Positions 22,901 through 35,902 of a DNA stretch of 64,000 bases are shown here, one piece after another (within the stretch, counting starts at the first letter, position 1; the number at the start of each line of letters is the position of its first letter). The stretch comes from Thamnidium elegans (Eukaryota; Mucoromycota; Mucoromycetes; Mucorales; Mucoraceae). The notes under the pieces were generated by a model, which was given only the letters and a program-made list of their open reading frames with translations, was not told the origin of the DNA and searched no databases. The stretch covers positions 1,984,001-2,048,000 of the forward strand of contig JAIXMG010000002.1 in the NCBI GenBank assembly GCA_025201345.1. Direction: 5' to 3'. Both the position numbers and the translations under genes were made by a program.

Positions 22901-25900
22901 AATGCGTCTTGATATCGGTGCAGTTTTTCAAACCAGGATACTCGGCGTTCTAAACCTAATGAATCTTGCGCAAATGTTAAAATGCCCATGGCCGCATCGG
23001 GCTGTTGAAGTAAGTTGTTGATAGACATTAACATTTCAACTGCTTCAAATGATTGCTCGATATGAAATTCGGTTTCTTTATAATGAAGTGCTTTGGCGTA
23101 GGCGTGGCATTTTTGTGCATATACAGCTAACGTACGGATATCAATGGGCAGCATCTTGTTGTCGTGTTCCATAAACTCGGCCAAGTGCAGTAACACTTGT
23201 ATAATCTCGGGCGGGATGTTGGGAGCCTTTAAGGCAACCTCTAATGATCGAACCAGCTCATCAACGTATTGATCGTACAGTTCATTCCAGCATGATACAA
23301 ATGCAGCATTAAATAATTCTCGTGCAAGCGGTGTATATTTGGATGCTAAAAAGACACAGGCTCGAAGTGCGTGAGATGGCGATTGTTTTAATAGTTCAAC
23401 ACTGAATCGACGGATCCATTCCATCCAATCTTCTTTGGTCGATCTTTGAGATGCTTCCCATGCTTTTTTCAATTGTTGTTGGTTTACTGGTTGCTTTTTA
23501 GCTGTGCTTTGGTCAGCGGAAGGTGTTTCATCACCCTTAGAATCTCTATTATATATATATATATATATATTAGTATAGATTAAGAGGGTTCTAAAAAAAA
23601 AAAGAAAAAAAAAGAAAAAAAAATGAATTCACTTTACCTATCATCAAACGCCTTTCCTAACTCTTGAGGAAGATTCTCTCCTTTTAGTAACTTACCGACC
23701 AACAACTCATAGTTTGTATGTGTGATACGATGCTTTGTCAAGACCTTATTAATAACCGGAATAAACTTGGTATAATCAGTACCCAATTGAAACACAAGAG
23801 CACATAATAAATCCATAGCAGCATTTTTAGCATCTCCAGGCAATACAGGTAACACACGAGCTAATGGATGAATAATACGAGAGGCATAATCAAACATGTT
23901 TACTTTTTTACAGAGTGCAGTGATGGTCAGAATAGCTTGGCGACGAACAGAGACAGGAGCATCTGGCTTTTCAAAGAATTTGACAACTGCAGGAATAACC
24001 AAGTGCATGTACTCTTCAATATTAGCCCCGAACACGACAAATGCATGAAGTACTTTGATAGTAGGTTGTCTTCTTTCCGAGACATCGCTGTCAAAGATTT
24101 GAAGCATGTGAGGTAATAAGCGTGGTAAGTAGACTTTAAGCTCTCCATCGAGTGCTTTGGCAATAGCTTCAATTAACGAAATAATAGTGATTTGAATGGA
24201 TGAGACAGGGGTCCAGTAATCGTCAATAAGATCAAAGATATCCTTGAGGTAATTACGGATGTGTTGTTCGACAATTGAAACTAAGTCACCTAATTTGTGA
24301 AAGTAAAGTTCAAGCATACCGGAAGTAGAGGAACGCATCAGCGATAAAAAACCTGGTATAACAATGGGTAAGAATTGAACTACTTTTAAACCCAATGTTT
24401 TAAAGATAAACATAATGGCATCTGTTACGGCATAATGATGTGTGCTTAATGAAGGGTCTCGTAAGATCTTCATTAAGGAGTGCATAACTACTTGAGGATA
24501 ATAATCTTCGGAAGATGGACCAATACCCATCATTAAAAGAGTAACATCGTTACTGGCAAGTTTAGGATCTGCTAATTCTTCACTAGAATTACCAATAGCA
24601 TTCATCTATCAAATATATTAACATCTTATTTATCTCCTCCTTTATATGCATATATATATATTTACCTTATGTTTATAAGGGTCTAATGCACCTAAAATAC
24701 CCATCAATTTTACAGTTTCTCTTCTAATAGTAGGGTTTTGTTCAGTCTTCATAATATTAATAAGGATATTAAGAAGAGCTGGATATTTTGTATAAGGTTC
24801 AATGACAAATCCAGTATTACTAGCAAGTTGACCTAATGTCTTTAAAGCAGCATCACGTTTTGCACTCGAACTTTGATCTTGTAAGGTTTCCATAATCAAA
24901 GGCATCAATTCAGCTAAATGAGGGGCCATATCTTCTCCACTTACAGCAGCCAATTCTCCTAAAGCACCTAAAACAGCAGATACGACGCCTGTAGAGGGGT
25001 CTCTAGCCTTTGGTAAAAGTACTTTAAGAACGGGTTCAATATAAGGCTTGGTCAATCTTTGCGCGGCCCTTACTAACAAGGCAACAAGTCTGGCAGCTTC
25101 TTCTTTTTGTCGACTGACAACCGAATACTCTAGTTCGGTCAACAGTTGAATTAAGGTCTTTCGGAGCGAAGGCATGACATAGGCTGGATTAAATGTTGTC
25201 AATCGGCCGATTAAGGTAATAGAGATCTCACGAATAGCAAATACTTCATCGTTTAATGCAATAAATAAAGATCGGACGTTATCAGCTTGCGCTAAATGTC
25301 GATCGAATCGAACATCCAGTGATGATAATACTGTCTCTCGAATAACTGGATCGGGGTCAGCAATACCAACAGTTAATAGCTTTTCTAATACCTCGCCGAC
25401 GACTTTTATAGCATGTGCACTGGTTTGGTTACAAATGGGGTCACGAACAAATAATTGACAACAGGTTACGGCGGCAGCTTTTCGAATCTCGGGAAGGTCA
25501 TCATCTAAATAGTTGACAATACAGTCTCGCACAAATTCGTTCAGCACGTGGTTAGAAAAATCAAATGAGCCCAGTGTGGTTAAGGCTAGTACAATGGTTT
25601 CGTTGTCTTTTCCGTCACTTACTCCTCCTTCGCGAAGTGGGCGGTCTACTGATTGAATAATGGTGCGGTTGGTAGGTGCCCCTGGTTGTTTATAAGGTAG
25701 TCCACTTAGTGTAATTGAGATCACGTTTAATAAACGTTCTGTATAAAAACAATTTTAAATATGTAAATTCAACATGTACGTATATATATTTATTTTACCT
25801 TGGATAACTGGTGATAATGGTTTAATACGATCTGCAATATTACTTAATGCAGCTACTAATGGTTCTGATAATCCTCCATTAAACATCAAATCCAAAAGAT

Positions 25901-27422
25901 CATGAAGGTATTTAGTTAAGGCCTGTCCAACTGCTGTAGCCAACATACTAACACAACTAAAGATGGCTGTTTCTACTTCTTTTCTTTGACGTCTGTATAT
26001 ATATAACCATTAGAACTGACTAAAAAAAAGTTGTTATGTATTTACCCTTTGACAGAAAGTGCTTCTTTAATACAAGTTAATATCGCGTCTAAATAAGGGC
26101 TCATATTACTCTTGACTTGAATAGCTACTTGACCAATGGCGATAAAAGCTATACAAATATTGTTAGATACTATTTAATATATATATATATATATATATTT
26201 TTTTTACCATCACGTTTTTCACTGTTCTTTCGGAGCAAGTTAAGTAAATGGCTCATTGATTTATGCAAGTAAAGTTCAGAAAAAGTAGCAGGATCATATA
26301 AAGCTAAAGTCGGAATAATAGAGACCAAAGTCTTTCTGATCAATGCATCACGCGAGTCCTTCAGACGTAATGTAATATCACATACTTCTTTATACATGTC
26401 TGTCATAAACTAAAAAAAAAATCCACTTTTTTTTTAAAAATCCACTGAGAAAAACCAAACATAATTTTTTTTAGTACTTACCATGCCAGCGTGTAATAAT
26501 AATTCTCTCATAGCTAATAAACTACCATGCGTAGCTTCAGCACTATTCATACGTAATCCTCGGTTTACTTCTTCCCAAATACGAGCATACCAGGTCTTTC
26601 TCATTGGTGTTTCACGTTGTTGCACAATCTCCAAACACTGGGAAAGACAATCAGCAGCATACTCACGAATCACATTCCTAGAATCTCTTAAGGCTACCCA
26701 GATAAGGTCTAGAATTCGAGGTACGTAGGCATAAATCAAAGTAGGTGCATTTACGGCTAGTTCTCGCAATACAAGTACAGCGGCTAATCGACTACGGTCT
26801 CCTTGCAACCACTCCAATGCATGCTCTACTTGTGTATCAACTAAATCAGCTGTTAATGTAGTAGAGCTCACAGCTAAGCGACCAAGTGCTTTGGCGGCAG
26901 GTACCATAATTTGTTGATCATGATGTGGTAACATGTGTTGCAAGTAGTTGTGGAAACGGTTAGCGTTGCTCTCTGGTTCTAAGCCAATCAAACGATCTAG
27001 TCTCCGGGATTAGTATTTAATATATGAAACAATTGTAACATTTCCTTACCTATACCAATAATGGCTCCTAGTTTCTCATTGTTGTCATTGCCATGTGTCC
27101 ATTCAAAAAATCGTTTATTAATATCATTTGTAAAACGAGTAAGGTTTTCTTCTGATAATTCTCTTGAAGCAGTTGCTGCCTACATATATTTTTAATATAT
27201 ATATATATGTATATATATATTTTGTAATATATCTTGCTTACTGTCTCTCGAAGTTCTTCTGCTGCTTTTATACGTCTATCTTCATGTCTAAACCAATAAA
27301 GTAAGATTACAGGTTTTAAAAAAGGAGTTACGTTTTTATTGTTATTGTTATTACTTTGACTTTAATTCACTAAATATTCTGTTCAGGTTTTCCTGAGAGT
27401 TAAGCATAGCAACTAGTGCCAT
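19526..27422 (-). CDS. TOR: Target of rapamycin kinase (TOR), complete
   Basis: Thirteen exons: 27355-27422, 27242-27287, 27050-27179, 26482-26996, 26208-26409, 26046-26148, 25799-25992, 24666-25738, 23638-24605, 20079-23545, 19905-20021, 19617-19797 and 19526-19541. Total 2359 residues, the usual TOR size. TOR is the PIKK that controls growth in response to nutrients as the core of TORC1/TORC2. Visible in order are N-terminal HEAT repeats, the FAT region, the FRB domain ([20 protein letters not shown]), the kinase lobe with [10 protein letters not shown] and HIDFGDCF (Asp about 2171), and the FATC end [15 protein letters not shown] positions equivalent to human S2035 and W2101 are Ser1849 and Trp1915, exactly 66 apart as in human. 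The intron at 19798-19904 is almost all A on the sense strand. Only one TOR copy is seen here. Confidence 0.96.
19837..19902. repeat. 66-nt poly(T) homopolymer inside TOR intron
   Basis: Uninterrupted T run on the + strand (A on the TOR sense strand), filling most of intron 19798-19904 directly after the GT donor. It is the longest homopolymer noticed in the window. The true length may differ because such runs are poorly sequenced. Confidence 0.9.
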
Positions 27423-28040
27423 TTTTTTATTTGGATGGGGAAGTTTTTTTTTTTGTAAAAGTAGCAAGTTCGAGTAAGTCGCACCCAGGAGAATATATTG
27501 AAAAAATAAATAAAAAGTTAGTTTTCGCACTTTGAATTCATGTGTAAACAATATAAACATGACTTATTTAAACGAATCAAAAATAAATAGATAAATGTTT
27601 TCTTTTTCATTTGAAAGGAGATATCTTAAACGGCTATATAGCGCTTGTTGTAACGTTTTCTTTGCGTTTTTCCTTGTATCAAGTTCAAAAAAAAAAAAAA
27701 AAAAAGAGTTTAACTTAAACAATACGATCTTTATTCGAGCGTTTAGTACTCCGGTAAATGTACATTTGAAATAAATCTTTTTTTTTCTAGACTTATCAAA
27801 GTTAAGATATCACTTTATCCTTCTACATAACTCTTGGTTATAACCCTAGCCAATCGGTTGTGTAATGCTAAATATTTTTTTACAAGTGTGGTTTTTTTCA
27901 TGGAGTATTATTTACTATTTTTTTTCTAAAAAAATAAGGCATTACATATCATACCCTTCTTGCTACTGTTAACTAAACTTTCATTTTAAGTATATCATGA
28001 TTGATAAAATAAAGTTACAGCATTGTTTGTGGTACCGCGT

Positions 28041-28076
<36 letters not shown>

Positions 28077-28926
28077 TTAAGTTGGTTACTTCTTTTTATT
28101 TTAAAAAAAAAACTATTAAACTTGATGTAATAAATTGTTATAAAAAAGTTATGTATCACCCATTTTTTTTTAAGAGCTAGGTCTTTAATAGATATGTTGT
28201 AAAGAAGATTGGGGAAACCCTTTTTCTATACCGGTGTACTATAACTCTTAAAAAATTAAATGGAGGAGAGTATCGCGTCATAGGTCTATCAGAAGGTTAT
28301 TAACTAACTTTACGATTACTATGCATGAAACGTCCAAGATATTATTGGTTTGGAAAAAAAAAGCAACTAAATAAAAACTGTTTAGTTCCAAGTTATATGA
28401 ATATTTTTTAAAAACTTTCGTCCAGTACTAAAACTTTTTCTTCTTCAAAAATAAGATTTAAAGATTTGCAGATAATTTAGAAATTATTGGATGAGCCACA
28501 TGAAACCAAAAGCTTTCAAGATAAAGACTTGTATATCCTACTATTTTTGGTAAAGAAAAAGAATATTTTAGTTATTGTAATACAACAAAGTCAACTTTTT
28601 GTTTGAAATTACGGTAAAAGAGGGGGAGGAGCTATAGCTATAGAAGTGTATGTAAGGGATAATACATATTTCTGGTATCGTTTGTCATGTTTATCGACAC
28701 CTATTCTTCCGATGTCGTACTAAATGAAATTTGTTTTTTATTTGTATGTGTGTGAGTGTTTGTGCGTTTTTTTTTGTTCGTGAAAAAAAAGAGGTATTTT
28801 TTTAAAAATCCTATTCTATTTTTTTTTTTTTTTTTTTTAGAAAAAAGAAAGAAAGGGGGTGGAGAAGGGGAAATAAGGAATCTGTATATATAAAAAAAAG
28901 GTATAATAGGAGTCGGAGAGGGGGAA
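27423..28926. other. Intergenic region upstream of TOR
   Basis: About 1.5 kb between the TOR start codon and the stop of the SWIB gene, both on the minus strand. It contains A/T tracts (a 32-nt A run near 28046-28075) but no gene I can support. The TOR promoter is expected at its left end. Confidence 0.5.
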
Positions 28927-30301
28927 TTATAATAAAAAATCAGTTGTATTATTATCTTCAGAAGGTGTTGGTTCTTGTTGAACAATATCCTTGGTAGCAA
29001 TTTGATTTGTTTCTATGGTTACTGGATCTTCTTTTTTGGTTAAATGTGCAGATAAATCTTTATTCATACCAAAACTATTGATACGATCCTGATCGAATAT
29101 CTTTTTAAGCTTGGCGTCACAAAGAATAAACCTTCGGTCGGCTGGATCTTGAAGATCGTTGCCTTTAATATACTTCCATAACTTTTGTACAAGTTCAGGT
29201 CTTGAGAGCTATAAAAAACAAGTTTTTTAATTTTTTTTGCATAAAAAAAAATCGTTCCGTTATAAAAAATAATAATACCTCTTTATCTCCATCCATTAAT
29301 TCAGAAAGTGCATCACTTAAAATAAGTGGTTTATTTAATCCAGTCTTTCTCTTTGGTTTCGGTGGAGCATTAGGATCAACAATCTTTGGTACCTTCTTCT
29401 TTTTAGCTTTTGGTTTCTTTTTTTGTAAGGTTTCATCCAACAAATCTGGTTTACGTTTTTTAGTCATGGTTTGAGGTACTTGGATTTGTTGATACTCATT
29501 ATAATACATTTTGTTTACTGCTTGTTCCTGTTGTTGCATCGATTGATTATAATGTGCCATAGGGCTATAGTTTGACATATAAGAAGGTTGTGAGTTGGTA
29601 CTGCTCGTGGTACTGCCGTTACTATTATATCTTTGAAGTAAGATTTGATTATGCTGTTGAGGCGTAGCGTACACTGGTAAATACTGCTGTTGTTGCTGTA
29701 AATGATGCAATTGCTGCGGTTGGTAATAAACATTAGCAGGATAGACCGACTGTGGATTTTGGTGCTGTTGTTGCTGGTGCTGATGCTGTTGCTGCTGCTG
29801 TTGATGCTGTTGCTGTTGCTGTTGATGCTGTTGCTGTTGATGCTGTTGCTGTTGATGCTGTTGCTGTTGCTGTTGATGCTGTTGTTGTTGTTGCTGTTGC
29901 TGTTGTTGATTTTGCTGTTGTTGATTTTGCTGCTGTTGCTGTTGTTGTTGTTGTTGTTCTGGTACCGGAGGTTGATAAAACCTACTGGAATCAAAAGATG
30001 TAAAGTCAAGTGCATCAAGGAAGGACGTAGCAGATTGCGTATCACTTGCATTGCTTATCGTGCTATTGTTATTACTTATAGGAAACATATTATCTGTCAC
30101 TTTTCCTTGATAGTTGGTTCCAGTTGAGTTAGGTGGATTATGGAAAGTATGCAGATCTGCATTACAAAATGTAAATATAAAAAATAAAAAAAATTACGCT
30201 CCCTTTTAACTCCCTCCGTTTTTTGTGTACCCCCCCTTTTTTTGATAAAAAATAAATAAATAAAAAGTATACTTGCCTTGTAAAACTGGATTTCTGTCCA
30301 T
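28927..30301 (-). CDS. Gln-rich SWIB/MDM2-domain protein
   Basis: Exons 30277-30301, 29279-30156 and 28927-29208, giving 394 residues. SWIB domains occur in SWI/SNF subunits and in yeast Uaf30 and Tri1, so a chromatin or rDNA-transcription role is likely. The C-terminal SWIB domain spans the last intron: LNKPLILSDALSELMDGDKE is followed by LSRPELVQKLWKYIKGN, DLQDPADRRFILCD and KIFDQDRINSFGMNKDLSAHL. Before it lies a Lys-rich segment (KKKPKAKKKKVPK) and a long Gln/His tract coded by mixed CAG/CAA/CAC (about 29745-29960). The first intron begins GCAAGT, a GC-AG intron; with it the start codon at 30301 joins in frame (MDRNPVLQ then DLHTF). No DEK_C domain, as in Uaf30, is seen. Confidence 0.8.
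29745..29960 (-). repeat. Poly-Gln coding repeat
   Basis: Imperfect CAR-repeat on the minus strand coding Gln tracts broken by Asn and His in the SWIB protein. Codons mix CAG and CAA, so the tract is not a pure triplet expansion. Confidence 0.85.
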
Positions 30302-31435
30302 TTTTTAATATAAAGTTTTTTTTTTGCTTGATTAAATGTTAAAATGTCTCTATTTTGTTTTTTGTTTTTTTTGTTTTTTTTTTTAGAAAAAAGGAAAAAG
30401 ATAAAAAAAAAGGGTGGTATCAAAAAAGTGAAGCCTTTTTTTTTAAGTAAAACTTGATACAAAAAAAAAGAGAAATAAAAAAAAAGTTTAAGAGAGTAAG
30501 ATAATTTAATATAAAATGAAAGAGAAAGAGAAAGAGAGAGAGGGAAAGAGAAAAAGGAAAAGGGAAAATAATGGGGTGTTGGAAACACAGTGTATTATAA
30601 TAAAAACGTGACTTTGTATCTCTCTTTTGCAATCATCTTTCTGTCTCTCTCTCTCTCCCCTTCTCTTTATCTCTTTTTTGTTTACACTTATAATTTAAAC
30701 TTTTTATCAGTTACATTTCTTTATATCTTTCTTCTTCTCTTTTGAGTGTATATGTTTTATATATATTTATCACTCCTAATTACTAATCTACGTCACAAAA
30801 TAAAAGGGGCCTTGCCTCAAAATAGTGTTGACCCAGTGATACTATATGCATTAATGTGACGTAAGTTCGATCAATTGCTTTTTGAAAAAGCATAAAGACA
30901 AATCAAGTGCTATTTGAAATTCTTGAAGTCAACATGATAGTAACACAAAATAATACTTTATTTGTACCTGAGATTAAATCGTTGGATCAATCTCTACTAT
31001 GTTGGGAACCCAAGCGTATGGAAATGATCTTTGACAGTTGTTTATTTTGAATAGAATTTCAATCTTTTATAAAGAAAAAAACAAGTGAATCTTTTTTTCA
31101 CTTAGAACTCGTCTCCTCTCCCCGCTACCCCCCCTTTTTTTTTAAAAAAAAATAGAGAAAAAGAAAGGGAAAGTAGTGGCAAAAGTTAGATCGATGTGGT
31201 TACCATGATAATAAAAAGATAAACTAAAAAAATGACGGGATTGTAAAGTATTACCATAGTTACAAGACATATAAATAAAAATTCCCTTTTTACAAATCGG
31301 GGGTAAAACGGTCGGACCATATTGCGACTACTAAAAATTGAAATGAGACTACCTTTTTTTTCCCTTTTTCCTTTTTCTTTTTTCCAAGCATCTTTTTTTT
31401 TCTGTAAAAGCAAGGTTACTTTAACCCTTGTTGTT
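30302..31435. promoter_or_regulatory. Divergent intergenic region (SWIB/Ubp8)
   Basis: Region between divergent start codons. It holds GA-rich and CT-rich stretches (30530-30570, 30640-30670) and the tract C7T9A9 around 31128-31151, about 290 bp upstream of the Ubp8 ATG. No gene or RNA is recognised. Confidence 0.5.
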
Positions 31436-32952
31436 ATGTCACATAATCCACCAGGTTCACCTTTATCACCTCTATCACCACCTTCACCCATGTTAGGAGA
31501 TCAAAAAACAGTCTATGACGTTATTTATTCTGCGGATAATCCGACCGAGTTTTATGGAAACGCACAACTGACAACGATGGGTGCTTGTGTTCATCTTGTA
31601 AAGTTGAAACAGAAATTGAAAGTAGATGGCAATAATGAAGATAACGTCTTGGAGAACTATAGAGCCTTGGTTAGGTATTCTTTGCTTTGGCATAAGACTA
31701 GAAAGTTAAAAGCGGAAGGAAGGAAAAGGAAACAATCTAAAGAAGTAAAAATAATTTAAACTGTACTTTAAAAAAAAAAAGGGGAAAGAAAAAAAAGATC
31801 TAATATATATTTTTTTTTATTGCAATAGCTTCCTATACCTCAGTGTAGTACGTGTTTAGATCCTTTATCTAGGTTACATGCCTGTCTTCATTGTATTTAT
31901 ATAGGATGTTGGAAGAAGGGACATATTAAAGATCATCAAAAGGAAAAGAAGCATACTTTTGGTAAATAAGCACGTTTTTTTTTTGCGTGTGTTTTTATTT
32001 TTCTAATATATTTAATAGCTATGGATTTTGATCGACATGCATTATTTTGCTACGAATGTAATGATTATGTTTATGATGCAGAGATCGAGGAAAGAGTTAT
32101 ACGAGCCGAATTACTTATCAGTAAGTAATTTAACATCTATATAGATTACGGCGAAAGCTGATACAGTTTAAAAAAAAAAGAATCTAGAAAAAAGAAACAA
32201 CGTGTACAGTATTTACCTTGGGAACCAACTCATCAAGATGCATCTACGCTTACCAAACATTCAACCATCTCATCATGTCAAGGTATTCGAGGACTTTGTA
32301 ATATGGGAAACACTTGTTTTATGAACGTTATCCTTCAAAGTCTAGTGCACAATCCTTTATTAAAGGCTTATTTTTTAAGTGATCGACATAATCCCAAGAA
32401 CTGTCAAAAACAATTTTGTATGTGTTGTGAAATGGATGATTTATTTGCACAGGTAAAACAAAAAATTATATAGTAGAAGGAGGGATTTTGATCAAGTTGT
32501 ATTAAAAGTTGTTATATATAGTTTTATTCAGAAGATAAGAAACCTTATGGACCTTGTAGGTTTTTACAATCAATGTGGATGAGTTTAAAGGAGTTGGCTG
32601 GGTACGCTCAACAAGATGCCCATGAGTTTTTTATCAGTGCGTTGAATAATATTCATGCTGGATGTGAAGGGCAGAAATTGTCAAATTGTGACTGTATTAT
32701 ACACACTACGTTTGCAGGATTGTTACAATCTAATGTTACTTGTTTAAGATGTAGAAATGTAACCACCACTTGTGATCCCATGTTGGATATTAGTTTAGGG
32801 TTAAGGCCCGTAGAAAAAAAAAAGAAATATAATGGTAAAATGGCGAATAACGGAAGAAGGTTCAGTAGTGAGGATTTGTCAAGAGCAAGTAAACAAGGGA
32901 ATACTTTATTAGATTGTTTAGATAGGTACGTGCTTTAATTGTGTATATTTGT

Positions 32953-32984
<32 letters not shown>

Positions 32985-33614
32985 CGTTCTTATATAATTT
33001 TAATAGATACACACAACCTGAAAAATTAGGGCCGAATGAGTATAGCTGTAGTAAATGTGGAAATACATTCCAGGTAGAAGGAACAGAAGCCTATCGGATA
33101 ATGAAAATAAAATAGAATAAAACTCTAATCTTGAGATTGTTTTATTTCATGTGATTTTAGGAAGCTACAAAACAACTATCGATCAAACGTATACCACCAG
33201 TACTCAGTATTCAATTAAAGGTAAGCTATTTTCTATTATAAAAAAAAAGGGGGGAGAGAAGATACTAACCAAGTATATTATTTTAGCGCTTTGAACATGG
33301 TACTTCTTCTACAAGTAAAATAGAAACCAAAATTAAATTTCCAGCAGAACTGGATTTGACGCCTTATACATCCACTAAAAAGAAAGAAAATGATAATATA
33401 TATACACTTTTTGCAGTTGTTAATCATCAAGGTAAAATGGATACAGGGCATTATACAATGTATGCCAAGCATAGAAATGAAGTAAGGGTTTTTTAAACTT
33501 TAAAATGCCTGTGTACAAGTATTAAAACTATGTTTTATAGTGGTTTAGATTTGATGATCATAACGTTACTGTAGCTTATCAAAAAGATGTATTGGATAGT
33601 AAAGCGTAAGTATT

Positions 33615-33651
<37 letters not shown>

Positions 33652-33749
33652 TAGTATGTTACTAATATTTCAAGCGTAGGTACATGTGCTTTTATATCAA
33701 AAAGTCTTTAGAGTACGAAACGGCAGATCCATTTCGATTTGAAGGTTAA
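31436..33749 (+). CDS. UBP8: SAGA ubiquitin hydrolase Ubp8/USP22
   Basis: Ten exons: 31436-31744, 31829-31961, 32019-32120, 32181-32452, 32522-32925, 33007-33073, 33161-33220, 33287-33481, 33541-33605 and 33680-33749, giving 558 residues. Ubp8 removes ubiquitin from histone H2B within SAGA. The zinc-finger UBP domain (CSTCLDPLSRLHACLHCIYI, HIKDHQKEKKH, CYECNDYVYD) precedes the USP catalytic domain. The catalytic Cys227 is in GLCNMGNTCFMN, the His504 in GHYTMYAKH and the Asp519 in WFRFDD. The core also has the C-x2-C pairs CLRCRNV and CSKCGNTF. The N-terminus is Pro/Ser-rich (SPLSPLSPPSP). The start chosen, 31436, is the first ATG after a hydrophobic upstream frame that looks like untranslated T-rich leader; an in-frame ATG at 31343 is possible. 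One intron carries a (TG)n tract. Confidence 0.9.
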
Positions 33750-33888
33750 GAAATCGGGCCGAAAAGAATAGGTTCTGCAACAAGACCCGTACTGTTACAC
33801 ACATATCTCAGTGACTTTTTTGAGAATAAAATAAGTTTTTTTTTCTCTTTTTTTTTTTTCTTCATCATCCTTTTTTTTTTTTACAATA

Positions 33889-35651
33889 ATGGCTGTCATC
33901 TCTACTTTGGTGACCTCACTCCCATCTCTTAGTAACCTTGTTATTTATACGTTCTTAGCGTTAGGCGTTTATGTTATTCTTAATATCTTGAACCAGTTGG
34001 TAAGAAAAAAAAATTTTTTTTGTCTCTCTTGTAACGTCAAAAATTAATGATTTTTTTTGTTACTAGTTTGGACCTAAGGATGCAAAGGCACCTCCCGTCG
34101 TATTCTCGTGGATCCCTTTTATGGGTAACGCTATCCAATTTGGAATGTGAGGACCATTTTTATGTAGAGGTTTTTTTTTTTGGCACTAATTTTTTTTTTT
34201 TTTCATGTAGTAACCCTATCAAATTTTTACAAGACTGTCAAAAGATGTATGGTGATGTGTTTACTTTCTACATGGTCGGTAAAAAAGTTACTGTCCTTTT
34301 AGGTGCTGATGGTAACCAATTTGTATTTAACTCTAAGCAAAATGTATCTTCTGCCGCTGAAGCTTATAACGATATGACCAAGTATGTGTTTGGACGTGAA
34401 GTTGTTTATGATGCTCCTCATAGTGTATTTTTGGAACAAAAGAGGTATATATATATATATAAAGTAGACTTTTGTATGTGTGTGTGTACGTAAAATAACC
34501 CCTCTCTCTCCTTTTTTTTTTGCGTGTGTAGATTCATTAAGGCTGGTTTGAATTCAGACTGTTTCCGTGAACACGTTCCTATGATTGTAGACGAAGTAGT
34601 TGATTTCTTCAAGGACTTTAAAAAGCCCTCTGGTACATTTGACGCTTACCATACTTTTGGATCTTTAATTATCTGTACCGCCTCTCGTTGTTTAATGGGT
34701 AAAGAAATCAGAGCCAATTTGGATAAAAACGTTGCTCAGTTGTACTATGATCTCGATCAAGGTTTCCAACCCATCAACTTCATCTTCCCTAACCTTCCTT
34801 TACCTTCTTATCGTAAACGTGATGCCGCTTGTAAAAAGATGGCTGAGATTTATTCTGGTATTATTCGTCGTAGAAGAGAGGAAAATGATTCTAGTAATTC
34901 GGATTTACTTCAAGCTTTGATTGATGCTAATTATAAGGATGGATCTGATTTACCTGATCATCATATCGCTGGTATGATGATTGCTGTTTTGTTTGGTGGT
35001 CAACATACTTCAGCTACTACTAGTGCTTGGACCTTGTTGGAGTTGGCTGCCCGTCCTGATTTGATCCGTGCCTTGCGTCAAGAACAAATCGATAAGTTGG
35101 GCTCTTTAAAGACTGATTTGACCTTTGAAAACCTCAAGGAGTTGACTTTGTTGGAGAACTGTGTTCGTGAAACTTTGCGTCTTCATCCTCCTATCTTCCA
35201 AATGATGAGAAAGGTCATTGCTGATAACGGCGTCACCTTTGAAAAGACCGGCCATCAAATTCCTAAGGGCAATTTCTTATGTGCTGTTCCTGGTGTCACT
35301 CAAGTAGATGAAACTTACTTTAAGGAGCCTCTTAAATATAACCCTATGCGTTGGGTTGATTTAGATGACCCTGTTCATTCTATGGAAGCTGGTGATGATG
35401 CTAACGTTGATTATGGTTTTGGTGTAGCTGGTATCTCTTCCAAGAGTCCCTTCTTACCTTTTGGTGCTGGTCGTCATCGTTGTATTGGTGAACAATTCGG
35501 TTACCTTCAAATTAAAACTATTATTGCTACCATGATCCGTCTCTTTGATATTGAGTTGGAAGAAGGTAAGGGTGTTCCCAAGTCCGATTATACTTCCATG
35601 GTTGTTGTACCTGAAAAGCCTGCCAATATTAAGTATACTTGGAGAGAATAA
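33889..35651 (+). CDS. ERG11: Lanosterol 14-alpha demethylase CYP51
   Basis: Exons 33889-33999, 34067-34146, 34211-34444 and 34532-35651, giving 514 residues. CYP51 is the ER cytochrome P450 that demethylates lanosterol/eburicol in ergosterol synthesis and is the azole drug target. The N-terminal membrane anchor (LVIYTFLALGVYVILNIL) is followed by VVFSWIPFMGNAIQFG, the B-C region VFGREVVYDAPHS, the I-helix GGQHTSATTSAW, the K-helix ETLRLHPPI and the heme loop FLPFGAGRHRCIGE with Cys459. Tyr130 corresponds to the azole-related Tyr (Tyr132 of Candida; residue 129 in Mucorales numbering) and is not Phe. This fits an F1-type paralogue. Codon use is richer in C-ending codons than its neighbours, suggesting high expression. 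The second donor is GTGAGG. Confidence 0.95.
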
Positions 35652-35902
35652 TTTCTTTTTTGGTGACACGATTTTTTTTTTATACACATCTATATTATAT
35701 ATATATATACACACACACACAAAACTTATTACACAACCTTAAAGCATAATAATAATAAACTTTTCGCACTTGATTTTTTTTTTTTCGTTGTCTTTTTCTT
35801 TTTAAAAGACGTATGATTTGTTGTTTTATTTATAAAGTTAAAAAGAAAAAGAAAAGAAAAATCTATTTTTTTTTTAAAAAAAACGGGATTTTTTTTTTTT
35901 TG

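Noticed and set aside
29702..30127. Plus-strand Leu- and Val/Ala-rich frames opposite the Gln tract
   Set aside because: They are complements of the CAR-repeat of the SWIB gene.
30420..30632. Phe/Leu-rich frames near the SWIB start
   Set aside because: Translation of GA/CT and A/T low-complexity leader sequence.
31322..31435. Upstream in-frame extension of Ubp8
   Set aside because: Hydrophobic Phe-rich stretch from T runs, not expected in Ubp8; the ATG at 31436 is preferred, though 31343 is not excluded.
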